From Gymnothorax reevesii (taxonomy: Eukaryota; Chordata; Actinopteri; Anguilliformes; Muraenidae), in NCBI GenBank assembly GCA_029721435.1, contig CM056583.1, positions 51,935,620 through 51,999,619 on the forward strand: a stretch of DNA of 64,000 bases, in the 5' to 3' direction. A program made the position numbers and the translations under genes. The notes under the pieces were generated by a model that did not search any database, was not told the DNA's origin, and saw only the letters and a program-made list of their open reading frames with translations. Numbering within the stretch: position 1 is the first letter of the stretch; the number at the start of each line of letters is the position of its first letter. Shown in pieces: positions 33,122 through 44,759 of the stretch.

Positions 33122-35182
33122 CAATGCAATAATTAACAGTTTACTCAATCACCAATCAATTTATTCAATTACCAACTTTTTAACATAAGAAATGTTGGCA
33201 ATTTAATAAATTAGTTACTATCACATCGCGGCCTCCAGTGTGGAACTGTGTTTACCCTCAAATGTAGCCTATGCTTTTGAACGCTGTACACATTTTGATT
33301 CAGTGCAATCTCAAAATAGATTAAGTTAAACTGCGGACAAAAAATAGATAAAATGGGAAATGGAATTCAGAGAAAGCATTGGATTAATTAATTGTTTGTT
33401 GTTGTTTTTCCATCCCTACAATACTAGTAGTAAGTACGTTGTCAATTGGTGAAGTCAGTCATTTCTTAATAATTACAAGCTTATATATTGGTCTTGGTTA
33501 TTCAGTAAACAAATTGTGTGATTATTAATCAAGCGATATTAAACAGGAACAGCTTGAAAGCAATTATGCGTTTAAATCAGAGGCTCATGGCATGCCATCG
33601 AAAATTCCGTTGCGCCAGCATAATCGCTAGGGGGACGTTGAGCTTTAGGATGTTAAATTACTTACATATTACTTAAAACAACACTGTATATACTACTGTT
33701 ATATCGCAGTTCTGAAGCAATTTTTTCTGGTCATTTCTAAAATATTTCCATCTGGTGTGAAATGTCAAGTGCTATATATTTATATCAGTGGATAAAATTT
33801 ATACAGACACCCCGGTAAAATGTTTATTACCCAAAGTCATTTGATAAGAATGGAATGAATCTGTCTGAATTGATCAATGGTAAAATTTTGAGCATTCTCT
33901 GATTACAATAAATATTTGTCATAACTCAGTATACTGTACGTTCATGAGCATTTAAAGACTTTCAAAACTGTTATAAACACTTCTCAGTAATGGTGTGCAT
34001 ATTACTATAATTTTGCTTGTGCAAAATCTTTTTCTACTGGCCTATAAATTGAAGACCTAAGAGGAAGAAAGGATGTCTACATGGTGTTTGGATGTGAAAT
34101 TGTTTGATCAGTGCAAAACACATCACTTCATCCTGTCCAATGTTGGTTTTTAATTCCAAATCGAAAATAGAATAATGTTATTCTGCAAACTGTGATAACG
34201 TTACAAACAGTGCAATTAAAAATGAAATGTACAAATTTTCCACATTAAAATTTCTAATAGTGACAATACCCACATTATATATTTTGTTGAGTTGCTTACT
34301 TACATTATCAACATTTCAAGAAATGGTAAAAAAATATTATTATTTTTTTACTAGGACCCCTTTTCCTAGTCCTGCACACATTTTAATTATGACAATTAAC
34401 TGCTTGGTTGCCTGTCAATGGAATCATATCCCCTTAACTTACCCCCCCCTATATTTTCTGTATAACTTTCACGGAAACAAGAGATAGGCTAGTTGATCTA
34501 TCAGAGAGTGAAGAAGGCGCTCAACAATGTAGCCATGGAGCTACTTTATTGTTTGTATTGGTAACTCGGGATGGATCACAATTATTCATCGCTGTTTTCT
34601 GCCCCGTTCAAAGTTGTCCCCAAAAAGTTCAAACGTACAGACAACCCAAATGACCCAAGAAGATTATATGATAATTAGAGCTGGAACAAGGAAAAATATT
34701 GCCGTTTCAACGATGGAGAAGGTTTAATTTTGTGTTGCTACATCAAAGGATTAGTTTAACCATGTCCATGGCAATGAAAAATACAATATTCCTGGGTTAT
34801 TAAGAATTAGCAAGTCAACCTAATTGTACCAGCTATGTGTATGTTCAACCGAAGCCTAATTACAATGAAAATTCTTTCTGAGTAGTGATTTACACTTTGT
34901 CAGCTAAAGACTGCTGATAACAAGCATTCACCAGTTCCCCTGAAAACCCCACGTTTCTCCTTTGAATGTCAAAATGGCATGTTGCCCTCTGGTAAAAACA
35001 TAAATAGAACGTGCAAACAAAAGTTTCCCGGACTTGGAATATAATGAAAATAGCGGAGACAGTGATGTGTTTGCGCCAAGCAGTTTAGAGGAGAGTTTGG
35101 AGGAAGAAAATGGGACCACTTGCAATTAACTGTTGTTTGTCGTTGTTCTCATCTTCTGAAGTATCTTCATTCTCCACTCACA

Positions 35183-35227
35183 CCCACACACAAACACACA
35201 CACACGCACGCCCACACACACACACAA
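35183..35227. repeat. CA microsatellite
   Basis: Imperfect CA array with GC interruptions. Confidence 0.9.
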
Positions 35228-35504
35228 AACTACTGTATATATACTGCATATAAATTGCCTAATTTTTTGCCTCTGTATCGTTTCCTTTCCTTTATAATTT
35301 TGACTGAGTCATCCAGTGGGGAATGCAAGGTGGGACATTGGGCAGCACCACCCAGGCACACAGCTAGAAGGATGTAGGTGTCCTGCCTCACCTCTAGTGC
35401 TCCCAATCACCAGTCTACCAAGACCCGGCCTGCATTCCATGCTCCATCTGAATCACCCACAGATGTTCTGCCCTGTCAAGCCAGATGGCAGAATCTACAA
35501 AATA

Positions 35505-36046
35505 GTTAAAGGGACAGTCCACCCAAAAACTATAATTTGTATATCAATTACTCACCATTAGATGTCTCAAACGGACGAAGTTGCTTTTCACCTGGCGCAA
35601 TATTATGGCCATTGGAGAGTTTTGAAAAATGATCAAAATTCCTTTTTTGCTCAAAGCAAATGGGGTCACCCAGTAGCAACGGAAAAATGTCCACAAAACG
35701 TCTGTTGACAAACTTTCAAACCATTGTCGAACGCATCGTCCAGTATACACAGTTAGACTTCAAGTGAGCTCGTGCATTCAACGGAAGTCCCACCTCCCGG
35801 CTCGTTCCCAAACTAATAATTTCTAAAAGAGACGTGTTTCAAAAACTTTATTACTCTCTGGAAACGAACCGGGAGGTGGGACTTCCGTTGAATGTGCGAG
35901 CTTACCTGAAGCATGACTGTGGTATTTATTATTTTTAGCGAAAAATAACCGCGTTTCTAGAGTTCTGAGGATAAGAGTGGATTAAGCAAACTTGCATTTT
36001 ACTGGACAAGGCGTTGGACGATGGTGTGAAAGTTTGTCAACAGACT
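35505..36046. repeat. Fold-back repeat starting TTAAAGGGACAGT
   Basis: GTCTGTTGACAAACTTTCA (35700-35718) and its inverse GAAAGTTTGTCAACAGAC (36028-36045) are the outer arms. GCATTCAACGGAAGTCCCAC and CTCCCGG (from 35774) face their inverse at about 35868-35898. The left edge AGTTAAAGGGACAGTCCACC resembles a common fish repeat end; its inverted partner is absent, so the element is truncated or rearranged. Confidence 0.6.
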
Positions 36047-36199
36047 CTCATCTATTCCATCTCTCATTATTCCCAACCTTTAGCCTCCTTCACTATAGCC
36101 CATCTTTTGGCATAATTTAAAAGTCCTGTCTCATGGGTCGTCACATTGATTTGCCTGATGTGGCTATATGTGCAGTGTTACGTCGCTAAGAAGGGTGTT

Positions 36200-36362
36200 A
36201 AGAGTGCTCCAGACCCTTCTTTCAAATCCCTCCTAACGAAAGATCATCTTAGGCTAAGAAGGAATCTGGAAAATGCGTTTGCTTCCTACTTGAGCCTTAA
36301 GAAGGATCTAAAGAAGCTCTTAGTGCTAAGATCTTCTTAAATGAATCTGGGAAACTCGGCCA
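36200..36362. repeat. MITE-like fragment ending GGGAAACTCGGCC
   Basis: TCTTAGGCTAAGAAGG, CTTAAGAAGGATCTAAAGAA and AAGATCTTCTTAA are internal complementary motifs, and the right edge ATCTGGGAAACTCGGCC resembles the ends of PIF/Harbinger-type MITEs of fish. The left edge is unclear. Confidence 0.4.
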
Positions 36363-36439
36363 ATACTGTTATCCAACATAGGTTTCCAAAAAATCATCAT
36401 TCTATCAACAAGTATATTAGATTAGGGTGAAATTGAAAC

Positions 36440-37130
36440 CAACTATTTAGAGCTTCTTCCAGAAATGTGGAGAGACCATTAATTCATTAATTAATGCGAA
36501 ATGCAGAGGTTTAGTTTGCAGAAATGGAAAGAAACCTTTTTCAAATATAGAATGGACTCTTTCAAGTAATTTGCTAGAAAACCAATTTGGATCAAAGTAG
36601 AATTTTGGAATAAGGGAAGCCTTCAATGAAAGATTTAAAGCTTTAAAGTTTAAGAGTGTTAGCCCACCAGATACATCATGGTTGTAGAGATATGTATGCT
36701 TAATTTTATCAGGTTTATCATTCCATATAAATTTGAATATCTTCTGGTCATATATTTTGAAGAATGATTGTTTAGGGGTTGGTAGTGCCATAAATAAGTA
36801 TGTAAACTGGGATACAACTAATGAGTTAATTCAAGTTATTTTGCTATAAATGGTCAGATGTTTTCCTTTCCAGGGCAGCAGATTTTTTTTTCGATTTTAC
36901 TTCATTTATTATTAAAATTAATACTAGAAACTTCACTAATATTTTCTGGGATGTGTATACCAAGTACATTAACCAATCCATCTGTCCAGTGAATTGGTGA
37001 AATTTCTATTTTTCAGGGAACCAAGCCTCAATATTTGGAATTTCTCATAATTTGGCCTTTAATTGCACTTTCTATCATAAACAATAAAAATCTGATTTCA
37101 TGGGCATTTTTACTCTAGCCATTGAGGGAG
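36440..37130 (-). pseudogene. L1/Tx1-like LINE ORF2 fragment
   Basis: Read on the minus strand, the region after the reverse transcriptase core of an L1-clade ORF2 is visible. VLGIHIPENISEV is encoded near 36985-36945 and SQFTYLFMALPTPKQSF with FKIYDQKIFKFIWNDKP near 36810-36700. HDVSGGLTLLNFKALNLSLK, ASLIPKFYFDPNWFSSKLLE and RVHSIFEKGFFPFLQ follow. The distal 114 codons are open; the upstream part has stops and frame shifts. No 3' end or poly-A was seen. It is a truncated, non-functional copy. Confidence 0.85.
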
Positions 37131-37151
37131 CTGAATGATTCAGGACTGTTA

Positions 37152-38791
37152 TAGGCCTTTTAGACTGACATGGTGCCGGAGCCGGGCCGGTGTCTGAACT
37201 TGAACAAGTGCTGCGCTTTTCCACAGGAGCTCTGTTGGTGCTGGTGCCCAAAAGTCGGCACAAAACAGGCACCAAGCCGGCTCCCTGAAGTTGCTGGCCC
37301 AGAGCTGGGCACTGCTGCATCATAAAGGGTATGAGTGGGGCTACATCCTCAAAAACAGACCTTTTTGCCACCATATTTTTAGACAGCCGAGTCAAAAAAT
37401 AGGTTCCTTTAATTTCAATGCCGGCGGCGTCAGATTTTTATTTTTCATCACCGCTCAATTTCTTAAGAGTCAACACAATAAAAATGCGTTTGTCTTTTAG
37501 ATGATTTAACTCTTTCGCCTTCTCATGGTTAGTGGCACACCTTCAGCGGCAACCTGACATGCAGTTGTCGAAACTGATGTAACTGCTTTCTAACCAAGTC
37601 GCAGTTTTGAAAGGAAATACATTATTTGGCAGGCATTTACATTATCAAGCGATTTACATTTAGACAGTATCTAACTCAAGGTGCACTCGTAAGAACTTAA
37701 CACTGCTAAGTTATCTAGCCAGCTAATTCACTGCTGGGTGAAGTAATGTGAATCATAATTGTAATTTACTAAAAGACTAAATTCAGGAGGGAAATTATGC
37801 CTATAGATAACGTATATTGCACAGTAACCTGAAAGTCCCATTTTGCCATCACTTAAAATAAGCTCATTGATTGGTCTTTTCAAAATTAAACAATGTCTAG
37901 TTGAATATTTTCAGAGTCACACCCATTGCTTGCTTCTCGGTCCTGTTATCATCCGTCCATATTGATGCTACTGACGCTTCCAGACGGCTTTTAAAAACAT
38001 TCGGCGTCAGACACGACACTCCGCTTCACGGCCAGTGGGCATTGGGTTCAACTCTTTTTAGACTATTTGAAGAACAGACAGGCAGCCGCAATGTAAATAA
38101 AGATTGTATTATGTTACCTGTGACAGCTAACACAATGCTGACATTATCCTATCGCTAACTAACATTCGCCTATCGTTGACTGACTTCACATACACACCCT
38201 TCGTCTGGAGCCTAATCTCTCATATTCTGTATGCTGTTAATGTTCATTACAGGACGCCAGCCTTCAAACTGAAATTAAATCAATTAAACCCACCTCCCAG
38301 CATTCCTAATTGAACTCCAGAATTACTTTTAGCAAATAGAATATTTTCACAATTCTAAAGCCAAAAGAACAACTCTTTTGCGAAAAAAAAAAACTTTTTT
38401 CTTTTTTCTACTTTCTTTTTTGCTCTCCCTGCCTATAAATCCTTGCCTGTGTAACTCAGTGAACCCCTGTGCAAAACGTTTATGTGTGTGTCTGTGTCTT
38501 TTTCTGTAAAATGCCATTTTCATTCATAAAGATTAAAAAAAAAAAACTTGTAAAATACCAATTAAGAGTACGAAAAGAAGTAACTTCTTTATGCCAGCCA
38601 TTGTTATTTGCGTGATTAAGTTTGTTCGTGTACAATTTACATTCTAACTATACTAACATGCAAAACATTCTATAGCACTCATTTGGTGCCACGAGCTGTG
38701 GAAAGGCTTGAAAGGCACCGCACTTGGGCTCATTCAACACCAGCACCGGCACCGGCACCAGCACCAGCATGGCCTTGGTGGAAAAGAGATA
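37152..38791. mobile_element. Non-autonomous PIF/Harbinger-like element, 1,640 bp
   Basis: Left (TAGGCCTTTTAGACTG, TGGTGCCGGAGCCGG) and inverted right (TATCTCTTTTCCACCAAGG, CATGCTGGTGCTGGTGCCGG) ends correspond, and TTA flanks both sides (37149-37151 and 38792-38794). TTA duplication is the hallmark of PIF/Harbinger. The interior has no transposase; the frames at 37075-37395 and 37901-38158 follow the TIR or AT-rich DNA and are not genes. Confidence 0.75.
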
Positions 38792-38794
38792 TTA

Positions 38795-40440
38795 TTGTGA
38801 TGTTGGCTGAAGCCCAGGCTGGGCCTGAAAAGATGCTCTTCATCAGTCTGATTTGACTGTATGTCCTTGAATAAGAACTCCTGCAATAACACTGGCACTT
38901 GCTTCTTGGTAGTAAATTACTGCTGTGGACATGATCTACAGTTCATGCTGCACTGTACTTCAGCAATGCAGTAGAGCATGCTATCGTTAATGGGTACTAA
39001 CACAGAGAACCTGTGTCTCAATAAAAGGGAAGAAATAAACCAAAATGATCCACATCCTGGGGACCATCATTCAAGACACTATGTTATGAATTGCTGATTT
39101 TTGCCAAGATGATGCTCATGCTATATTTCTTGATGTTTGATATTTTTACGGTGAGTGGCTCGACGTACTGTGTGCCAACTTGAATTCAGCATACCAAGAC
39201 AACTCAAGGCTCGTCCTGCTAGCTTTAGGGATCTTTCTCTCCTTTCTGTAGGGACCTCATTCGCATTGTCTAGTACGGCAAAAGGACAACTGCGTTTCTT
39301 AAAAACCACAATAAACTCAATCCAGGCAGCACAGCCTTATTACCCCAAGCAGGGATCGCCCTGTATTTAATGACTTTCTGGCATTTTCTAGTGCAAGCAG
39401 AAGTTTGCTTGCGAAGATCTCAACCTGCAATCAGGAAACAGGGGAGGAAAACAGAGAAGATTCTCCATCAAAAATGGATGAGGACGAGCATTGGCATAAG
39501 GATCACGTAGCTGTGAAAAAAAAATCGGCAGCAGCTGCCTGCCCTCTCCTGCCAAGCGGGCCCCTGTGATCAGGTGAGCCGGGGAGCGTGAGGCTGACAC
39601 CTCTGTGGGTTCAGGCAGAGTGCATGGGCGTGATCCCCGCTCTGCCTGCGGTGTGATGTAAACTACTGATCCAGTGACTCATTCGCTGCCTCAGTCATTC
39701 ACACACTCACTGGCTCAAGTCCCCATTCGGTCACATACTCATGGCCGCCATTACAAATGTGTCTGGATGTGGTTGCTGTCAGGAATATTAACAACGCACT
39801 GGCAACTGGAAAGAGATGGACAAAGAGAGGAAGTGAGACACTCAGAATGGGATGAGAGATGATAGACATGTCTTCTCGTTAGAGAAGAAGAAGATGGTGG
39901 TTAGAATATAGTGCCAGATAATATCCTCTGGTACACCACTGCAACAAAACCACACTAGTGCATAAGCAGTCTAATTCAATTGTGATAAATTATTAATTCG
40001 ACAGAAAGCAAACATACGCAAGAACCCATTGTGCACACATGCTGTATAAATTCACTCTCAAGGAAAATGGTTTAGAATTGTCGTTAATTGAAATTCAAAA
40101 TTGGACAATACTGCTGCATTTGAATGATGTTTGAGAGGACTAGAGAGTACACTTGAGGTCTCTAAGTATTTACAATGAGTGTCCACCAAGCAGTCCTCTG
40201 TGCTGTGAGCTGAGAGAGTGTGGCTTTGCAGAATACTAAGAGAAATGAAGCCCGCAGGGGTATTGGATTTGGTCTTTATCAGGCTTTATGCTCTTTCTAC
40301 ATGACACTGGAATGAGCAACATTCGCAGCAAGTGATTAATTTAAATGCACACCCTTGTAAGGCGTCGTTTTATTCACACATATGCGCCAACGAACTAAAC
40401 ATCGCCTTAGGGAGGATGAGAGAGAGATCGCACCTCAACA
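38795..40440. other. Unannotated stretch
   Basis: No supported feature. Confidence 0.45.
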
Positions 40441-40453
40441 TGAATCTGTAGAT

Positions 40454-40645
40454 CAGTGGTCGGCAACCCTGTTGCTGAAGAGCTACCATCCTGAATGTTT
40501 TCAAATCAAACAAAACAAAGCACACCTCATTTCCTAGTTAGGGATCTTGATGAGCTGCTAATTGACCAAATCACAAATGCTGAATTAGGGTGGAGGTAAT
40601 ACCCACAGGGGGTTTGCTCTCCAAGAACAGGGTTGGAGACCACGG
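40454..40645. mobile_element. 192-bp hAT-type MITE
   Basis: CAGTGGTCGGCAACCCTGTT at the left faces AACAGGGTTGGAGACCACGG at the right. Perfect 8-bp direct repeats CTGTAGAT flank it (40446-40453 and 40646-40653). Length and 8-bp duplication fit a hAT-derived MITE; the sequence resembles a family very common in teleosts. Non-coding. Confidence 0.9.
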
Positions 40646-40659
40646 CTGTAGATGTTCGC

Positions 40660-42864
40660 CGTAGAGATGGTCAAGGGTACACTCTGAGTCAATTTAAGAT
40701 GCATTGCCAAATATTGTTATTGACCTTTTCCTGGATTCACACCTTGTGTAGAAAATATGTATACAAATAAAAGTAATTTGCAGTCTGCAGAAACTATCGC
40801 TGAAAGACGAAGGGCACCACCTTTAGACCTCTAGACCTTCAAACAGTAACCTGACAGCTGGAGGGTGCTGGGTTTAGAAAATATCACTGTAGGCTGATGA
40901 ATAATTGGGAAGCAGAGTGCAAATGTTCACTCAGCAGTGAGATATGGACACACCGACAACTCTTTATTAAAAGAGGACTTTAGATTCATGCGTGTGTATG
41001 CATGCCCATGCACGCGCGCTTGTGTGTGTATGTGTGTGTCGCTGCATGTGTGTTTGTGCATGTGTGAGTGCAAGTGAGACAAAAACTGGGTTTTATTACA
41101 TGCACATGGTCTGTATAAACTGAAGTACATGAAAAAGTATATGCACCTCACTGAGTCAGAACATGTTACACTCAAAAGCAAACAGATTTGCATTAATTTC
41201 ATAAATAAATAACCCCATATAAGTTGAAATGCTCTTAGGTTTAAAATTTTTATCAAATATATTATAAATCTTTCTTCAATGGAATATTAGCCAGGGAAGG
41301 AATGATGTGTTCTGCGATGGTCAGAGAACTGTCGGCTGTTTTTCTGAGCTCTGGTATAATAAGATCAACCGGGTCAAATTGGGTACTTCAGCATTTTCTC
41401 TCTTGGCCGTTAAAATGAGAACAGTAATGAATCAGGGAATCTGTATACACACCAACAGGACAGTGATAATATGGATGCAATTTAAGGGACAGAAATACAT
41501 TGCAGCAGCAGCTCAAAATTTTGCCATTTATTGTGGCTCATTTCCAGCTCTTAATGTTCAGAATCATATGTAGAGCTTCCAGTGACCTCAGATTAAACTC
41601 AGCTTAACTAAAGCAGTTTCTCATTTCAAAGTTTTTTCGCTGTATGGCGATGTGCTGTATGAGATTGGAACAAGCTGCTTTCCACTATTCACATCTTAAC
41701 AATCTGTGCAGAAGTTTGTTGCAACAATCATTAAATATGTTAGAGCGGAAATACATCCATGTTTTTGAAGAAACTATTCGAATTGAAGTTGAATGGGGAG
41801 TTCATAAGACTGCTCTTAGATTGTTAATAAAATTGCATTTTGTGAATGGCAGCGTTCATAAAAGCAGTATGCTCAGCTTGTTCTTAGCTTGAGTCGTTGC
41901 TGGCCAAAGAATGCTCTGCAGCATATTTTGTTTGGAAATTTAGTGTCTGTGCAGGATTAAACAGCCATATTGCTGTTTTCTAGGGTATTGTAGATTTTAT
42001 GTTTCACAGATTCTTTTATTGATATGTAAAACACCGCAATATTGCCCAGCAATGGCTCTGTACCTAAGGGAATCACAGCATAATTGCACAGCCTTTCTGT
42101 TACTGCAGTCGGCCTCACCCTGATGTGCTCGCTTTTGTGTCTAAAATTGCTTCTGTCCCTCTCTTTCAGCACAACTACATTATTAGCTGTCCAGCTCCTC
42201 GACTGAAACCCTGAGTACAATGCAGAAGAAGTAAGAACACCCTCTCTGAAGTTTGGGGTTGGGTAAGAGGTTTGGGTGAAATTTGCTGGGCTGCACTGAA
42301 AGTGGCCCTTTGTATGCAGAAAATGAGTTTAGATTCTGTCAGTCAGAAAGGTTTGTGGAGATGACCAGAACAAAGCCTGCATGAATCGAAGATTTGTGTT
42401 GTGCCAAACAGTGGCAGTCCTCCATCTTATTCTCCATCTTATGCTGTACTGTGTCCATATCAACAGTCCCAGGAGTTGTGTTTTTTCTTTGAATGTTTGC
42501 TCTCCGGAATTCCATTATGTGAAATAAAATCTGCTAGATTGATGGAGGATTGTGGGTAATATAATGCATTTAATTTTTTACCGGAAAAGATTTTAAATGG
42601 AACTGAAAAAAAAAAAAGCTTTATGGTCAGTTATTTAGATTTTCCAGTAGACAATGTGTAATTTAAGTTAAGTTTCTTAACTAAGGGCATTAAAATAAAT
42701 TCACCAAAAGATAGTTAATTGTTCCACTGACTTACAGTATAGGAGGATACTCAGCTAGATTTGAGAAATATTGTATTTACGAAGTAGAGTGTATCTAAAT
42801 TGCCATATGGACTAGATTTACATTCAGTGCATCACTGTGTGTCTATTCTATGATAATTTGATGC

Positions 42865-42910
<46 letters not shown>

Positions 42911-43680
42911 GGTAAATCCCATATCTCCTTTCAAAGGACACTGTTTGTTGCTTGTTTTATGTTGTTATCTTTTAATGCTGCCTGTCACATCATGTTATTT
43001 TTACTTCATAAAGTTTTTGTTTGGCTAAACTAAATGATTCCCTCTCCATCAGTGTTTTATGCATATTCCGTAATATATTTAATTCATGATTAATAAAAGT
43101 TAATTACAGTTGAGATTTATCAAAAAGCTTGTTTGATTCAAAACTATTTTGGCAAAGATTATATCCTCAAATACCAAACAGCTAGGAGAGATGCAGATCT
43201 ATCCTCAAAGCTAGCGCTCAATCCTAGGGAAGGCTCAGCAGGCTGTTGGATGGTTGATCTCGGGTAGGGTCAAAAGCCGGTAGAGTTGCGGAGGTGGCGG
43301 GTGATGTGCGATCTCGGGAAACTGCAGATGATACCACATTAAGGGCCTTTTATAGTATTCAACTGCGGATGATTGGCTATTCTCGTGCAATTATTTGGCA
43401 ATCCTTTGTCCCTGTGATTGAACTTTATCTTTCATTTCTAATACAACTGTATCTCTTGTTTGTCATATTTTGTTACCATGTAATAATATAGTTGTGGACC
43501 CTTCAATGGACGTCTCCAGCTGAGAAATTATGAATGTGTCAGCACATTTGGTTGCAACACGGTGCATGCCTCCGTTTATCTAAAAGCAACATTTCAATTT
43601 TGCATAATATTTATGACAGAGTGTACAAAAGTAAAAATTTGCAACCTTAAAGACAGGTCATTACTAAATACACAAAGTTT
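40660..43680. other. Unannotated stretch with microsatellites and one possible small exon
   Basis: A GT-rich array lies at about 40990-41075. A 61-bp segment (42170-42230) is bounded by CTCTCTTTCAG and GTAAGA, splice-like signals, but its frames are short. Nothing else is supported. Confidence 0.4.
42866..42908. repeat. Pure GT microsatellite
   Basis: About 21 uninterrupted GT units. Confidence 0.97.
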
Positions 43681-44429
43681 GTATTTTGGATAAAGGCAGC
43701 AAGTGCATTTTGGCCTCTAACTCCTTTTTCAGCGCTTGGGTCCCTGATACTTCTCGTCATGAGACTTAGCAGAAGACTGTGCCATTATGCACCCAGTAGA
43801 GATAGACTAGGCTCAATCTGCCATCCAAATGTAAGGAGTGACAATGGCTAAACTTCACAAGAATCTGGACAGCTCAGAGAAGTGCCTACATGACTAATAC
43901 CAAAGTGTGATGAAATTCACACCGCTGATTCAGCAGTCAGCACTGGCTAAGCAATGCTCCCATATGAACTTCACTAAGCTGTTCACCACTGTAGCTGCAC
44001 TGACTGTTGCTGTCTAGGTCCAGGTCCCTCTGCCTTCGCAGCCTGCCATCTCAGTTAGCCCCCATCCCCCTTCGGCATTGACAGCTGCCTCTCCTGATGC
44101 ACCTGGACCACAATCTCAGGGGATCCATAAGCATGGTAACACTTCTATGTTTAGTGTGGGTCGGTGATGGATGCTCAACCCTGAAGATTTATCAACGACT
44201 CGGTTAGAATCACTGATGTTGTCGCTTTGCTTGACAGGTCTCCTCTAGACTGGGCCACTGCCCTGCTGGAACAGAGGTTGCCCCTGGATGAAACTATGAA
44301 CAGTTTGTGGTGGAGCTCCGTTGAGTTTTTGATCACCCAGTGATCAGCCAGGAGGCTGCTAAGAGACTGCGTGCACTTTGAATGGGTCGAAGAACCATAG
44401 CACAGCACAACATCCAGTTCCATATCCTC

Positions 44430-44735
44430 CTGATGAGGTTTTGATGGAAAGTGCCTCCCTTCTCACTGTCTACCAGCAGGGTCTGTCAGAGGCAATCAAG
44501 ATAGAATTAGTCTCTTGAGAGCAGCTAAAGGACCTTGTGCAGCTGATTAAGCTGGCTATCAGGGTTGGCAATCGCCTCTGGGAGTGTCACAAGGAGAGAA
44601 AGGATAATTTTCTATTCACCTATGCCTCCCCAACCCAGTCTTGCCTCCCTTCAGCCTCTGTGCTACCCCAGACTCTGAGTGAGGAACAGATGCACATGGG
44701 TGGGATCCAACTCTTTTGGCATCAGTGCCAGTGAT
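44430..44735 (+). pseudogene. Gypsy gag remnant
   Basis: Recognisable pieces are ASLLTVYQQGLSEAIKIELV and KDLVQLIKLAIRVGNRLWEC, the end of the retrotransposon gag domain in fish Gypsy elements. LSEEQMHMGG follows, where the zinc knuckle is expected. A stop (TGA near 44517) separates the first two, and the CCHC knuckle is not intact. Gag would have formed the particle shell; this copy cannot. Confidence 0.75.
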
Positions 44736-44759
44736 GGCTATAGGAGGTCTCAAATGTGG

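Larger units (their letters stand above)
32555..35500. other. Unannotated AT-rich stretch
   Basis: Includes a short hairpin (33057-33121) and a CA microsatellite (35183-35227). Frames at 34227-35125 lack motifs. Confidence 0.45.

Noticed and set aside
37075..37395. 106-codon minus-strand frame rich in Pro and Ala
   Set aside because: It follows the GC-rich sub-terminal repeats of a Harbinger-like element.
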